Shown: positions 21,831-37,200, numbered from the stretch's first letter. The stretch is DNA of 64,000 nt from Escarpia spicata (GCA_963995525.1 OZ023206.1:186001-250000), one strand, 5' to 3'. A program made the numbers and translations. Notes: generated by a model from the letters alone, not told the origin.

Positions 21831-24800
21831 GGTTAATCTAGTTATGTGTGTAGCTTGATATCAATCTAGCCTTCGTGAAGATTTGTAACGTGCAAAACAT
21901 ATATTTGGGGTAAGACCACATTAAAGATCCTTCCGCCGAAAAAAGTGCACTACAAATACCGTTTTGCTGTGATTTGCATTAATTTTTTTCGAAAACTTTG
22001 ATATGGGACATGTTTGTCTCGTGAGTACTGAAGGTACTGCTGCTTTAGACAAGAAAAAACTTCAAATGGGGATGAGTTTTCACACCTATAACTTACGTAA
22101 TATGTTCTTGTAACTTACGTGAAGGGGATAAAACGGTAACATGCATTCCCATTTGGGGTTAATCTAGTTATGTGTGTAGCTTGATATCAATCTACCCTTC
22201 GTGAAGATTTGTAACATGCAAAACATCTATTTGGGGTAAGACCACATTAAGGATCCTTCCGCCGAAAAAAGTGCACTACAAATACCGTTTTGCTGTGATT
22301 TGCATTAATTTTTTTCGAAAACTTTGATATGGGACATGTTTGTCTCGTGAGTACTGAAGGTACTGCTGCTTTAGACAAGAATAAACTTCAAATGGGGATG
22401 AGTTTTCACACCTATAACTTACGTAATATGTTCTTGTAACTTACGTGACGGGGATAAAACGGTAACATGCATTCCCATTTGGGGTTAATCTAGTTATGTG
22501 TGTAGCTTGATATCAATCTAGCCTTCGTGAAGATTTGTAACGTGCAAAACATATATTTGGGGTAAGACCACATTCAAATCCTTCCGCCGAAAAAAGTGCA
22601 CTACAAATACCGTTTTGCTGTGATTTGCATTAATTTTTTTCGAAAACTTTGATATGGGACATGTTTGTCTCGTGAGTACTGAAGGTACTGCTGCTTTAGA
22701 CAAGAAAAAACTTCAAATTGGGATGAGTTTTCACACCTATAACTTACGTAATATGTTCTTGTAACTTACGTGACGGGGATAAAACGGTATCATGCATTCC
22801 CATTTGGGGTTAATCTAGTTATGTGTGTAGCTTGATATCAATCTAGCCTTCGTGAAGATTTGTAACATGCAAAACATCTATTTGGGGTAAGACCACATTA
22901 AGGATCCTTCCGCCGAAAAAAGTGCACTACAAATACCGTTTTGCTGTGATATGCATTAATTTGTTTCGAACATTTTGACATGGGACATGTTTGTCTCGTG
23001 AGTACTGAATGTACTGCTGCTTTACACAAGATAAAACATCAAATGGGGATGAGTTTTCACACCTATAACTTACGTAATATGTTCTTGTAACTTACATGAC
23101 GGGGATAAAACGGTAACATGCATTCCCATTTGGGGTTAATCTAGTTATGTGTGTAGCTTGATATCAATCTAGCCTTCGTGAAGATTTGTAACGTGCAAAA
23201 CATATATTTGGGGTAAGACCACATTAAAATCCTTCCGCCGAAAAAAGTGCACTACAAATACCGTTTTGCTGTGATTTGCATTAATTTTTTTCGAAAACTT
23301 TGATATGGGACATGTTTGTCTCGTGAGTACTGAAGGTACTGCTGCTTTAGACAAGAAAAAACTTCAAATGGGGATGAGTTTTCACACCTATAACTTACGT
23401 AATATGTTCTTGTAACTTACGTGACGGGGATAAAACGGTAACATGCATTCCCATTTGGGGTTAATCTAGTTATGTGTGTAGCTTGATATCAATCTAGCCT
23501 TCGTGAAGATTTGTAACATGCAAAACATCTATTTGGGGTAAGACCACATTAAGGATCCTTCCGCCGAAAAAAGTGCACTACAAATACCGTTTTGCTGTGA
23601 TATGCATTAATTTGTTTCGAACATTTTGACATGGGACATGTTTGTCTCGTGAGTACTGAATGTACTGCTGCTTTACACAAGATAAAACATCAAATGGGGA
23701 TGAGTTTTCACACCTATAACTTACGTAATATGTTCTTGTAACTTACATGACGGGGATAAAACGGTAACATGCATTCCCATTTGGGGTTAATCTAGTTATG
23801 TGTGTAGCTTGATATCAATCTAGCCTTCGTGAAGATTTGTAACGTGCAAAACATATATTTGGGGTAAGACCACATTAAAATCCTTCCGCCGAAAAAAGTG
23901 CACTACAAATACCGTTTTGCTGTGATTTGCATTAATTTTTTTCGAAAACTTTGATATGGGACATGTTTGTCTCGTGAGTACTGAAGGTACTGCTGCTTTA
24001 GACAAGAAAAAACTTCAAATGGGGATGAGTTTTCACACCTATAACTTACGTAATATGTTCTTGTAACTTACGTGACGGGGATAAAACGGTATCATGCATT
24101 CCCATTTGGGGTTAATCTAGTTATGTGTGTAGCTTGATATCAATCTAGCCTTCGTGAAGATTTGTAACATGCAAAACATCTATTTGGGGTAAGACCACAT
24201 TAAGGATCCTTCCGCCGAAAAAAGTGCACTACAAATACCGTTTTGCTGTGATATGCATTAATTTTTTTCGAACATTTTTACATGGGACATGTTTGTCTCG
24301 TGAGTACTGAATGTACTGCTGCTTTAGACAAGATAAAACATCAAATGGGGATAAGTTTTCACACCTATAACTTACGTAATATGTTCTTGTAACTTACGTG
24401 ACGGGGATAAAACGGTAACATGCATTCCCATTTGGGGTTAATCTAGTTATGTGTGTAGCTTGATATCAATCTAGCCTTCGTGAAGATTTGTAACGTGCAA
24501 AACATATATTTGGGGTAAGACCACATTAAAGATCCTTCCGCCGAAAAAAGTGCACTACAAATACCGTTTTGCTGTGATTTGCATTAATTTTTTTCGAAAA
24601 CTTTGATATGGGACATGTTTGTCTCGTGAGTACTGAAGGTACTGCTGCTTTAGACAAGAAAAAACTTCAAATGGGGATGAGTTTTCACACCTATAACTTA
24701 CGTAATATGTTCTTGTAACTTACGTGAAGGGGATAAAACGGTAACATGCATTCCCATTTGGGGTTAATCTAGTTATGTGTGTAGCTTGATATCAATCTAC

Positions 24801-25087
24801 CCTTCGTGAAGATTTGTAACATGCAAAACATCTATTTGGGGTAAGACCACATTAAGGATCCTTCCGCCGAAAAAAGTGCACTACAAATACCGTTTTGCTG
24901 TGATTTGCATTAATTTTTTTCGAAAACTTTGATATGGGACATGTTTGTCTCGTGAGTACTGAAGGTACTGCTGCTTTAGACAAGAATAAACTTCAAATGG
25001 GGATGAGTTTTCACACCTATAACTTACGTAATATGTTCTTGTAACTTACGTGACGGGGATAAAACGGTAACATGCATTCCCATTTGG
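21831..25087 (+). repeat. I-E block duplicated at 2605 bp, enclosing a 651-bp dimer repeat
   Basis: The I-E pair at 21831-22482 and the pair at 24436-25087 share two rare marks: GTGAAGGGG in I and GAATAAACTTC in E. Their spacing of 2605 bp is eight monomers less the three single-base deletions of the B copies between them. Inside, a J-headed, A-tailed hybrid followed by B occurs twice (22808-23458 and 23459-24109), a 651-bp dimer. The two B copies differ at GGTAAC versus GGTATC, and the B at 22483 has TTCAAATCC and AAATTGGGATG. Confidence 0.85.
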
Positions 25088-28000
25088 GGTTAATCTAGTT
25101 ATGTGTGTAGCTTGATATCAATCTACCCTTCGTGAAGATTTGTAACATGCAAAACATCTATTTGGGGTAAGACCACATTAAGGATCCTTCCGCCGAAAAA
25201 AGTGCACTACAAATACCGTTTTGCTGTGATTTGCATTAATTTTTTTCGAAAACTTTGATATGGGACATGTTTGTCTCGTGAGTACTGAAGGTACTGCTGC
25301 TTTAGACAAGAAAAAACTTCAAATGGGGATGAGTTTTCACACCTATAACTTACGTAATATGTTCTTGTAACTTACGTGACGGGGATAAAACGGTAACATG
25401 CATTCCCATTTGGGGTTAATCTAGTTATGTGTGTAGCTTGATATCAATCTAGCCTTCGTGAAGATTTGTAACGTGCAAAACATATATTTGGGGTAAGACC
25501 ACATTAAAGATCCTTCCGCCGAAAAAAGTGCACTACAAATACCGTTTTGCTGTGATTTGCATTAATTTTTTTCGAAAACTTTGATATGGGACATGTTTGT
25601 CTCGTGAGTACTGAAGGTACTGCTGCTTTAGACAAGAAAAAACTTCAAATGGGGATGAGTTTTCACACCTATAACTTACGTAATATGTTCTTGTAACTTA
25701 CGTGACGGGGATAAAACGGTAACATGCATTCCCATTTGGGGTTAATCTAGTTATGTGTGTAGCTTGATATCAATCTACCCTTCGTGAAGATTTGTAACAT
25801 GCAAAACATCTATTTGGGGTAAGACCACATTAAGGATCCTTCCGCCGAAAAAAGTGCACTACAAATACCGTTTTGCTGTGATTTGCATTAATTTTTTTCG
25901 AAAACTTTGATATGGGACATGTTTGTCTCGTGAGTACTGAAGGTACTGCTGCTTTAGACAAGAAAAAACTTCAAATGGGGATGAGTTTTCACACCTATAA
26001 CTTACGTAATATGTTCTTGTAACTTACGTGACGGGGATAAAACGGTAACATGCATTCCCATTTGGGGTTAATCTAGTTATGTGTGTAGCTTGATATCAAT
26101 CTAGCCTTCGTGAAGATTTGTAACGTGCAAAACATATATTTGGGGTAAGACCACATTAAAGATCCTTCCGCCGAAAAAAGTGCACTACAAATACCGTTTT
26201 GCTGTGATTTGCATTAATTTTTTTCGAAAACTTTGATATGGGACATGTTTGTCTCGTGAGTACTGAAGGTACTGCTGCTTTAGACAAGAAAAAACTTCAA
26301 ATGGGGATGAGTTTTCACACCTATAACTTACGTAATATGTTCTTGTAACTTACGTGACGGGGATAAAACGGTAACATGCATTCCCATTTGGGGTTAATCT
26401 AGTTATGTGTGTAGCTTGATATCAATCTACCCTTCGTTAAGATTTGTAACATGCAAAACATCTATTTGGGGTAAGACCACATTAAGGATCCTTCCGCCGA
26501 AAAAAGTGCACTACAAATACCGTTTTGCTGTGATATGCATTAATTTTTTTCGAACATGTTGACATGGGACATGTTTGTCTCGTGAGTACTGAATGTACTG
26601 CTGCTTTACACAAGATAAAACATCAAATGGGGATGAGTTTTCACACCTATAACTTACGTAATATGTTCTTGTAACTTACGTGACGGGGATAAAACGGTAA
26701 CATGCATTCCCATTTGGGGTTAATCTAGTTATGTGTGTAGCTTGATATCAATCTAGCCTTCGTGAAGATTTGTAACGTGCAAAACATATATTTGGGGTAA
26801 GACCACATTAAAGATCCTTCCGCCGAAAAAAGTGCACTACAAATACCGTTTTGCTGTGATTTGCATTAATTGTTTTCGAAAACTTTGATATGGGACATGT
26901 TTGTCTCGTGAGTACTGAAGGTACTGCTGCTTTAGACAAGAATAAACTTCAAATGGGGATGAGTTTTCACACCTATAACTTACGTAATATGTTCTTGTAA
27001 CTTACGTGACGGGGATAAAACGGTAACATGCATTCCCATTTGGGGTTAATCTAGTTATGTGTGTAGCTTGATATCAATCTACCCTTCGTGAAGATTTGTA
27101 ACATGCAAAACATCTATTTGGGGTAAGACCACATTAAGGATCCTTCCGCCGAAAAAAGTGCACTACAAATACCGTTTTGCTGTGATTTGCATTAATTTTT
27201 TTCGAAAACTTTGATATGGGACATGTTTGTCTCGTGAGTACTGAAGGTACTGCTGCTTTAGACAAGAAAAAACTTCAAATGGGGATGAGTTTTCACACCT
27301 ATAACTTACGTAATATGTTCTTGTAACTTACGTGACGGGGATAAAACGGTAACATGCATTCCCATTTGGGGTTAATCTAGTTATGTGTGTAGCTTGATAT
27401 CAATCTAGCCTTCGTGAAGATTTGTAACGTGCAAAACATATATTTGGGGTAAGACCACATTAAAGATCCTTCCGCCGAAAAAAGTGCACTACAAATACCG
27501 TTTTGCTGTGATTTGCATTAATTTTTTTCGAAAACTTTGATATGGGACATGTTTGTCTCGTGAGTACTGAAGGTACTGCTGCTTTAGACAAGAAAAAACT
27601 TCAAATGGGGATGAGTTTTCACACCTATAACTTACGTAATATGTTCTTGTAACTTACGTGACGGGGATAAAACGGTAACATGCATTCCCATTTGGGGTTA
27701 ATCTAGTTATGTGTGTAGCTTGATATCAATCTACCCTTCGTGAAGATTTGTAACATGCAAAACATCTATTTGGGGTAAGACCACATTAAGGATCCTTCCG
27801 CCGAAAAAAGTGCACTACAAATACCGTTTTGCTGTGATTTGCATTAATTTTTTTCGAAAACTTTGATATGGGACATGTTTGTCTCGTGAGTACTGAAGGT
27901 ACTGCTGCTTTAGACAAGAAAAAACTTCAAATGGGGATGAGTTTTCACACCTATAACTTACGTAATATGTTCTTGTAACTTACGTGACGGGGATAAAACG

Positions 28001-31000
28001 GTAACATGCATTCCCATTTGGGGTTAATCTAGTTATGTGTGTAGCTTGATATCAATCTACCCTTCGTTAAGATTTGTAACATGCAAAACATCTATTTGGG
28101 GTAAGACCACATTAAGGATCCTTCCGCCGAAAAAAGTGCACTACAAATACCGTTTTGCTGTGATATGCATAAATTTTTTTCGAACATGTTGACATGGGAC
28201 ATGTTTGTCTCGTGAGTACTGAATGTACTGCTGCTTTACACAAGATAAAACATCAAATGGGGATGAGTTTTCACACCTATAACTTACGTAATATGTTCTT
28301 GTAACTTACGTGACGGGGATAAAACGGTAACATGCATTCCCATTTGGGGTTAATCTAGTTATGTGTGTAGCTTGATATCAATCTAGCCTTCGTGAAGATT
28401 TGTAACGTGCAAAACATATATTTGGGGTAAGACCACATTAAAGATCCTTCCGCCGAAAAAAGTGCACTACAAATACCGTTTTGCTGTGATTTGCATTAAT
28501 TTTTTTCGAACATTTTTACATGGGACATTTTTGTCTCGTGAGTACTGAATGTACTGCTGCTTTAGACAAGATAAAACATCAAATGGGGATGAATTTTCAC
28601 ACCTATAACTTACGTAATATGTTCTTGTAACTTACCTGACGGGGATAAAACGGTAACATGCATTCCCATTTGGGGTTAATCTAGTTATTTGTGTAGCTTG
28701 ATATCAATCTAGCCTTCGTGAAGATTTGTAACATGCAAAACATCTATTTGGGGTAAGACCACATTAAATATACTTCCGCCGAAAAAAGTGCATTACAAAT
28801 ACCGTTTTGCTGTGATATGCATTAATTTTTTTCGAACACTTTGATATGGGACATGTTTGTCTCGTGAGTACTGAAGGTACTGCTGCTTTAGACAAGAAAA
28901 AACTTCAAATGGGGATGAGTTTTCACACCTATAACTTACGTAATATGTTCTTGTAACTTACGTGACGGGGATAAAACGGTAACATGCATTCCCATTTGGG
29001 GTTAATCTAGTTATGTGTGTAGCTTGATATCAATCTAGCCTTCGTGAAGATTTGTAACGTGCAAAACATATATTTGGGGTAAGACCACATTAAAGATCCT
29101 TCCGCCGAAAAAAGTGCACTACAAATACCGTTTTGCTGTGATTTGCATTAATTTTTTTCGAACATTTTTACATGGGACATGTTTGTCTCGTGAGTACTGA
29201 ATGTACTGCTGCTTTAGACAAGATAAAACATCAAATGGGGATGAATTTTCACACCTATAACTTACGTAATATGTTCTTGTAACTTACGTGACGGGGATAA
29301 AACGGTAACATGCATTCCCATTTGGGGTTAATCTAGTTATGTGTGTAGCATGATATCAATCTAGCCTTCGTGAAGATTTGTAACATGCAAAACATCTATT
29401 TGGGGTAAGACCACATTAAGGATCCTTCCGCCGAAAAAAGTGCACTACAAATACCGTTTTGCTGTGATATGCATTAATTTTTTTCGAACATTTTTACATG
29501 GGACATGTTTGTCTCGTGAGTACTGAATGTACTGCTGCTTTACACAAGATAAAACATCAAATGGGGATGAGTTGTCACACCTATAACTTACGTAATATGT
29601 TCTTGTAACTTACATGACGGGGATAAAACGGTAACATGCATTCCCATTTGGGGTTAATCTAGTTATGTGTGTAGCTTGATATCAATCTAGCCTTCGTGAA
29701 GATTTGTAACGTGCAAAACATATATTTGGGGTAAGACCACATTAAAATCCTTCCGCCGAAAAAAATGCACTGCAAATACCGTTTTGCTGTGATTTGCATT
29801 AATTTTTTTCGAAAACTTTGATATGGGACATGTTTGTCTCGTGAGTACTGAAGGTACTGCTGCTTTAGACAAGAAAAAACTTCAAATGGGGATAAGTTTT
29901 CACATCTATAACTTACGTAATATGTTCTTGTAACTTACGTGACGGGGATAAAACGGTAACATGCATTCCCATTTGGGGTTAATCTAGTTATGTGTGTAGC
30001 ATGATATCAATCTAGCCTTCGTGAAGATTTGTAACATGCAAAACATCTATTTGGGGTAAGACCACATTAAGGATCCTTCCGCCGAAAAAAGTGCACTACA
30101 AATACCGTTTTGCTGTGATATGCATTAATTTTTTTCGAACATTTTGATATGGGACATGTTTGTCTCGTGAGTACTGAATGTACTGCTGCTTTAGACAAAA
30201 TAAAACATCAAATGGGGATGAGTTTTCACACCTATAACTTACGTAATATGTTCTTGTAACTTACGTGACGGGGATAAAACGGTAACATGCATTCCCATTT
30301 GGGGTTAATCTAGTTATGTGTGTAGCTTGATATCAATCTAGCCTTCGTGAAGATTTGTAACGTGCAAAACATATATTTGGGGTAAGACCACATTAAAGAT
30401 CCTTCCGCCGAAAAAAGTGCACTACAAATACCGTTTTGCTGTGATTTGCATTAATTTTTTTCGAAAACTTTTATATGGGACATGTTTGTCTCGTGAGTAC
30501 TGAAGGTACTGCTGCTTTAGACAAGAAAAAACTTCAAATGGGGATGAGTTTTCACACCTATAACTTACGTAATATGTTCTTGTAACTTACGTGACGGGGA
30601 TAAAACGGTAACATGCATTCCCATTTGGGGTTAATCTAGTTATGTGTGTAGCTTGATATCAATCTACCCTTCGTGAAGATTTGTAACATGCAAAACATCT
30701 ATTTGGGGTAAGACCACATTAAGGATCCTTCCGCCGAAAAAAGTGCACTACAAATACCGTTTTGCTGTGATTTGCATTAATTTTTTTCGAAAACTTTGAT
30801 ATGGGACATGTTTGTCTCGTGAGTACTGAAGGTACTGCTGCTTTAGACAAGAAAAAACTTCAAATGGGGATGAGTTTTCACACCTATAACTTACGTAATA
30901 TGTTCTTGTAACTTACGTGACGGGGATAAAACGGTAACATGCATTCCCATTTGGGGTTAATCTAGTTATGTGTGTAGCTTGATATCAATCTAGCCTTCGT

Positions 31001-31280
31001 GAAGATTTGTAACGTGCAAAACATATATTTGGGGTAAGACCACATTAAAGATCCTTCCGCCGAAAAAAGTGCACTACAAATACCGTTTTGCTGTGATTTG
31101 CATTAATTTTTTTCGAAAACTTTGATATGGGACATGTTTGTCTCGTGAGTACTGAAGGTACTGCTGCTTTAGACAAGAAAACACTTCAAATGGGGATGAG
31201 TTTTCACACCTATAACTTACGTAATATGTTCTTGTAACTTACGTGACGGGGATAAAACGGTAACATGTATTCCCATTTGG
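25088..31280 (+). repeat. Mixed region with E-I dimers and a five-monomer period
   Basis: Order: E, I, E, I, H, I, E, I, E, H, F, G, F, D/A hybrid, B, D2, I, E, I. The E-I pair (652 bp) is repeated at 25088-26391. H recurs at 26392 and 28022, a 1630-bp spacing. The I at 26718 has ATTGTTTTCG and GAATAAACTTC. The monomers from 28348 to 29651 carry several private changes (GGGACATTTTTG, CTTACCTGAC, TTATTTGTGTAG, ATATACTTCC, GAGTTGTCAC). The B at 29652 has AAAAATGCACTGC and a GATAAG change. No gene is visible. Confidence 0.8.
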
Positions 31281-34200
31281 GGTTAATCTAGTTATGTGTG
31301 TAGCTTGATATCAATCTACCCTTCGTTAAGATTTGTAACATGCAAAACATCTATTTGGGGTAAGACCACATTAAGGATCCTTCCGCCGAAAAAAGTGCAC
31401 TACAAATACCGTTTTGCTGTGATATGCATTAATTTTTTTCGAACATTTTTACATGGGACATGTTTGTCTCGTGAGTACTGAATGTACTGCTGCTTTAGAC
31501 AAGATAAAACATCAAATGGGGATGAGTTTTCACACCTATAACTTACGTAATATGTTCTTGTAACTTACGTGACGGGGATAAAACGGTAACATGCATTCCC
31601 ATTTGGGGTTAATCTAGTTATGTGTGTAGCTTGATATCAATCTAGCCTTCGTGAAGATTTGTAACATGCAAAACATCTAGTTGGGGTAAGACCACATTAA
31701 ATATCCTTCCGCCGAAAAAAGTGCATTACAAATACCGTTTTGCTGTGATATGCATTAATTTTTTTCGAACACTTTGATATGGGACATGTTTGTCTCGTGA
31801 GTACTGAAGGTACTGCTGCTTTAGACAAGAAAAAACTTCAAATGGGGATGAGTTTTCACACCTATAACTTACGTAATATGTTCTTGTAACTTACGTGACG
31901 GGGATAAAACGGTAACATGCATTCCCATTTGGGGTTAATCTAGTTATGTGTGTAGCTTGATATCAATCTAGCCTTCATGAAGATTTGTAACGTGCAAAAC
32001 ATCTATTTGGGGTAAGACCACATTAAGGATCCTTCCGTCGAAAAAAGTGCACTACAAATACCGTTTTGCTGTGATATGCATTAATTTTTTTCGAACATTT
32101 TGACATGGGACATGTTTGTCTCGTGAGTACTGAATGTACTGCTGCTTTACACAAGATAAAACATCAAATGGGGATGAGTTTTCACACCTATAACTTACGT
32201 AATATGTTCTTGTAACTTACATGACGGGGATAAAACGGTAACATGCATTCCCATTTGGGGTTAATCTAGTTATGTGTGTAGCTTGATATCAATCTAGCCT
32301 TCGTGAAGATTTGTAACGTGCAAAACATATATTTGGGGTAAGACCACATTAAAATCCTTCCGCCGAAAAAAGTGCACTACAAATACCGTTTTGCTGTGAT
32401 TTGCATTAATTTTTTTCGAAAACTTTGATATGGGACATGTTTGTCTCGTGAGTACTGAAGGTACTGCTGCTTTAGACAAGAAAAAACTTCAAATGGGGAT
32501 GAGTTTTCACACCTATAACTTACGTAATATGTTCTTGTAACTTACGTGACGGGGATAAAACGGTATCATGCATTCCCATTTGGGGTTAATCTAGTTATGT
32601 GTGTAGCTTGATATCAATCTAGCCTTCGTGAAGATTTGTAACATGCAAAACATCTATTTGGGGTAAGACCACATTAAGGATCCTTCCGCCGAAAAAAGTG
32701 CACTACAAATACCGTTTTGCTGTGATATGCATTAATTTTTTTCGAACATTTTTACATGGGACATGTTTGTCTCGTGAGTACTGAATGTACTGCTGCTTTA
32801 GACAAGATAAAACATCAAATGGGGATAAGTTTTCACACCTATAACTTACGTAATATGTTCTTGTAACTTACGTGACGGGGATAAAACGGTAACATGCATT
32901 CCCATTTGGGGTTAATCTAGTTATGTGTGTAGCATGATATCAATCTAGCCTTCGTGAAGATTTGTAACATGCAAAACATCTATTTGGGGTAAGACCACAT
33001 TAAGGATCCTTCCGCCGAAAAAAGTGCACTACAAATACCGTTTTGCTGTTATATGCATTAATTTTTTTCGAACATTTTGACATGGGACATGTTTGTCTCG
33101 TGAGTACTGAATGTACTGCTGCTTTAGACAAAATAAAACATCAAATGGGGATGAGTTTTCACACCTATAACTTACGTAATATGTTCTTGTAACTTACGTG
33201 ACGGGGATAAAACGGTAACATGCATTCCCATTTGGGGTTAATCTAGTTATGTGTGTAGCTTGATATCAATCTAGCCTTCGTGAAGATTTGTAACGTGCAA
33301 AACATATATTTGGGGTAAGACCACATTAAAGATCCTTCCGCCGAAAAAAGTGCACTACAAATACCGTTTTGCTGTGATTTGCATTAATTTTTTTCGAAAA
33401 CTTTGATATGGGACATGTTTGTCTCGTGAGTACTGAAGGTACTGCTGCTTTAGACAAGAAAAAACTTCAAATGGGGATGAGTTTTCACACCTATAACTTA
33501 CGTAATATGTTCTTGTAACTTACGTGACGGGGATAAAACGGTAACATGCATTCCCATTTGGGGTTAATCTAGTTATGTGTGTAGCTTGATATCAATCTAC
33601 CCTTCGTGAAGATTTGTAACATGCAAAATATCTATTTGGGGTAAGACCACATTAAGGATCCTTCCGCCGAAAAAAGTGCACTACAAATACCGTTTTGCTG
33701 TGATTTGCATTAATGTTTTTTCGAAAACTTTGATATGGGACATGTTTCTCTCGTGAGTACTGAAGGTACTGCTGCTTTAGACAAGAAAAAACTTCAAATG
33801 GGGATGAGTTTTCACACCTATAACTTACGTAATATGTTCTTGTAACTTACGTGACGGGGATAAAACGGTAACATGCATTCCCATTTGGGGTTAATCTAGT
33901 TATGTGTGTAGCTTGATATCAATCTAGCCTTCATGAAGATTTGTAACGTGCAAAACATCTATTTGGGGTAAGACCACATTAAGGATCCTTCCGCCGAAAA
34001 AAGTGCACTACAAATACCGTTTTGCTGTGATATGCATTAATTTTTTTCGAACATTTTGACATGGGACATGTTTGTCTCGTGAGTACTGAATGTACTGCTG
34101 CTTTACACAAGATAAAACATCAAATGGGGATGAGTTTTCACACCTATAACTTACGTAATATGTTCTTGTAACTTACATGACGGGGATAAAACGGTAACAT

Positions 34201-37200
34201 GCATTCCCATTTGGGGTTAATCTAGTTATGTGTGTAGCTTGATATCAATCTAGCCTTCGTGAAGATTTGTAACGTGCAAAACATATATTTGGGGTAAGAC
34301 CACATTAAAATCCTTCCGCCGAAAAAAGTGCACTACAAATACCGTTTTGCTGTGATTTGCATTAATTTTTTTCGAAAACTTTGATATGGGACATGTTTGT
34401 CTCGTGAGTACTGAAGGTACTGCTGCTTTAGACAAGAAAAAACTTCAAATGGGGATGAGTTTTCACACCTATAACTTACGTAATATGTTCTTGTAACTTA
34501 CGTGACGGGGATAAAACGGTATCATGCATTCCCATTTGGGGTTAATCTAGTTATGTGTGTAGCTTGATATCAATCTAGCCTTCGTGAAGATTTGTAACAT
34601 GCAAAACATCTATTTGGGGTAAGACCACATTAAGGATCCTTCCGCCGAAAAAAGTGCACTACAAATACCGTTTTGCTGTGATATGCATTAATTTTTTTCG
34701 AACATTTTTACATGGGACATGTTTGTCTCGTGAGTACTGAATGTACTGCTGCTTTAGACAAGATAAAACATCAAATGGGGATAAGTTTTCACACCTATAA
34801 CTTACGTAATATGTTCTTGTAACTTACGTGACGGGGATAAAACGGTAACATGCATTCCCATTTGGGGTTAATCTAGTTATGTGTGTAGCATGATATCAAT
34901 CTAGCCTTCGTGAAGATTTGTAACATGCAAAACATCTATTTGGGGTAAGACCACATTAAGGATCCTTCCGCCGAAAAAAGTGCACTACAAATACCGTTTT
35001 GCTGTTATATGCATTAATTTTTTTCGAACATTTTGACATGGGACATGTTTGTCTCGTGAGTACTGAATGTACTGCTGCTTTAGACAAAATAAAACATCAA
35101 ATGGGGATGAGTTTTCACACCTATAACTTACGTAATATGTTCTTGTAACTTACGTGACGGGGATAAAACGGTAACATGCATTCCCATTTGGGGTTAATCT
35201 AGTTATGTGTGTAGCTTGATATCAATCTAGCCTTCGTGAAGATTTGTAACGTGCAAAACATATATTTGGGGTAAGACCACATTAAAGATCCTTCCGCCGA
35301 AAAAAGTGCACTACAAATACCGTTTTGCTGTGATTTGCATTAATTTTTTTCGAAAACTTTGATATGGGACATGTTTGTCTCGTGAGTACTGAAGGTACTG
35401 CTGCTTTAGACAAGAAAAAACTTCAAATGGGGATGAGTTTTCACACCTATAACTTACGTAATATGTTCTTGTAACTTACGTGACGGGGATAAAACGGTAA
35501 CATGCATTCCCATTTGGGGTTAATCTAGTTATGTGTGTAGCTTGATATCAATCTACCCTTCGTGAAGATTTGTAACATGCAAAATATCTATTTGGGGTAA
35601 GACCACATTAAGGATCCTTCCGCCGAAAAAAGTGCACTACAAATACCGTTTTGCTGTGATTTGCATTAATGTTTTTTCGAAAACTTTGATATGGGACATG
35701 TTTCTCTCGTGAGTACTGAAGGTACTGCTGCTTTAGACAAGAAAAAACTTCAAATGGGGATGAGTTTTCACACCTATAACTTACGTAATATGTTCTTGTA
35801 ACTTACGTGACGGGGATAAAACGGTAACATGCATTCCCATTTGGGGTTAATCTAGTTATGTGTGTAGCTTGATATCAATCTAGCCTTCATGAAGATTTGT
35901 AACGTGCAAAACATCTATTTGGGGTAAGACCACATTAAGGATCCTTCCGCCGAAAAAAGTGCACTACAAATACCGTTTTGCTGTGATATGCATTAATTTT
36001 TTTCGAACATTTTGACATGGGACATGTTTGTCTCGTGAGTACTGAATGTACTGCTGCTTTACACAAGATAAAACATCAAATGGGGATGAGTTTTCACACC
36101 TATAACTTACGTAATATGTTCTTGTAACTTACATGACGGGGATAAAACGGTAACATGCATTCCCATTTGGGGTTAATCTAGTTATGTGTGTAGCTTGATA
36201 TCAATCTAGCCTTCGTGAAGATTTGTAACGTGCAAAACATATATTTGGGGTAAGACCACATTAAAATCCTTCCGCCGAAAAAAGTGCACTACAAATACCG
36301 TTTTGCTGTGATTTGCATTAATTTTTTTCGAAAACTTTGATATGGGACATGTTTGTCTCGTGAGTACTGAAGGTACTGCTGCTTTAGACAAGAAAAAACT
36401 TCAAATGGGGATGAGTTTTCACACCTATAACTTACGTAATATGTTCTTGTAACTTACGTGACGGGGATAAAACGGTAACATGCATTCCCATTTGGGGTTA
36501 ATCTAGTTATGTGTGTAGCATGATATCAATCTAGCCTTCGTGAAGATTTGTAACATGCAAAACATCTATTTGGGGTAAGACCACATTAAGGATCCTTCCG
36601 CCGAAAAAAGTGCACTACAAATACCGTTTTGCTGTGATATGCATTAATTTTTTTCGAACATTTTGACATGGGACATGTTTGTCTCGTGAGTACTGAATGT
36701 ACTGCTGCTTTAGACAAAATAAAACATCAAATGGGGATGAGTTTTCACACCTATAACTTACGTAATATGTTCTTGTAACTTACGTGACGGGGATAAAACG
36801 GTAACATGCATTCCCATTTGGGGTTAATCTAGTTATGTGTGTAGCTTGATATCAATCTAGCCTTCGTGAAGATTTGTAACGTCCAAAACATATATTTGGG
36901 GTAAGACCACATTAAAGATCCTTCCGCCGAAAAAAGTGCACTACAAATACCGTTTTGCTGTGATTTGCATTAATTTTTTTCGAAAACTTTGATATGGGAC
37001 ATGTTTGTCTCGTGAGTACTGAAGGTACTGCTGCTTTAGACAAGAAAAAACTTCAAATGGGGATGAGTTTTCACACCTATAACTTACGTAATATGTTCTT
37101 GTAACTTACGTGACGGGGATAAAACGGTAACATGCATTCCCATTTGGGGTTAATCTAGTTATGTGTGTAGCATGATATCAATCTAGCCTTCGTGAAGATT

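Larger units (their letters stand above)
15642..22156 (+). repeat. Higher-order repeat: five copies of a 1303-bp A-B-J-I unit
   Basis: Units start at 15642, 16945, 18248, 19551 and 20854. Each holds A (326), B (325), J (326) and I (326). The marks TTGTTTCG in A, GGTATCATG in B and GGGATAAGT in J are in all five. By eye the only difference I noted is a C-to-A change (GTGAAGGGG, about 22123) in the I of the last unit. This is the clearest and probably youngest amplification in the window. The four monomers inside a unit differ from each other at many sites, while units are almost identical: the definition of an HOR. Confidence 0.95.

Noticed and set aside
15642..22156. Five identical HOR units as an assembly artefact
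   Set aside because: The final unit carries its own change (GTGAAGGGG) and the flanks differ on both sides, which suits real amplification, though only long reads can prove copy number.
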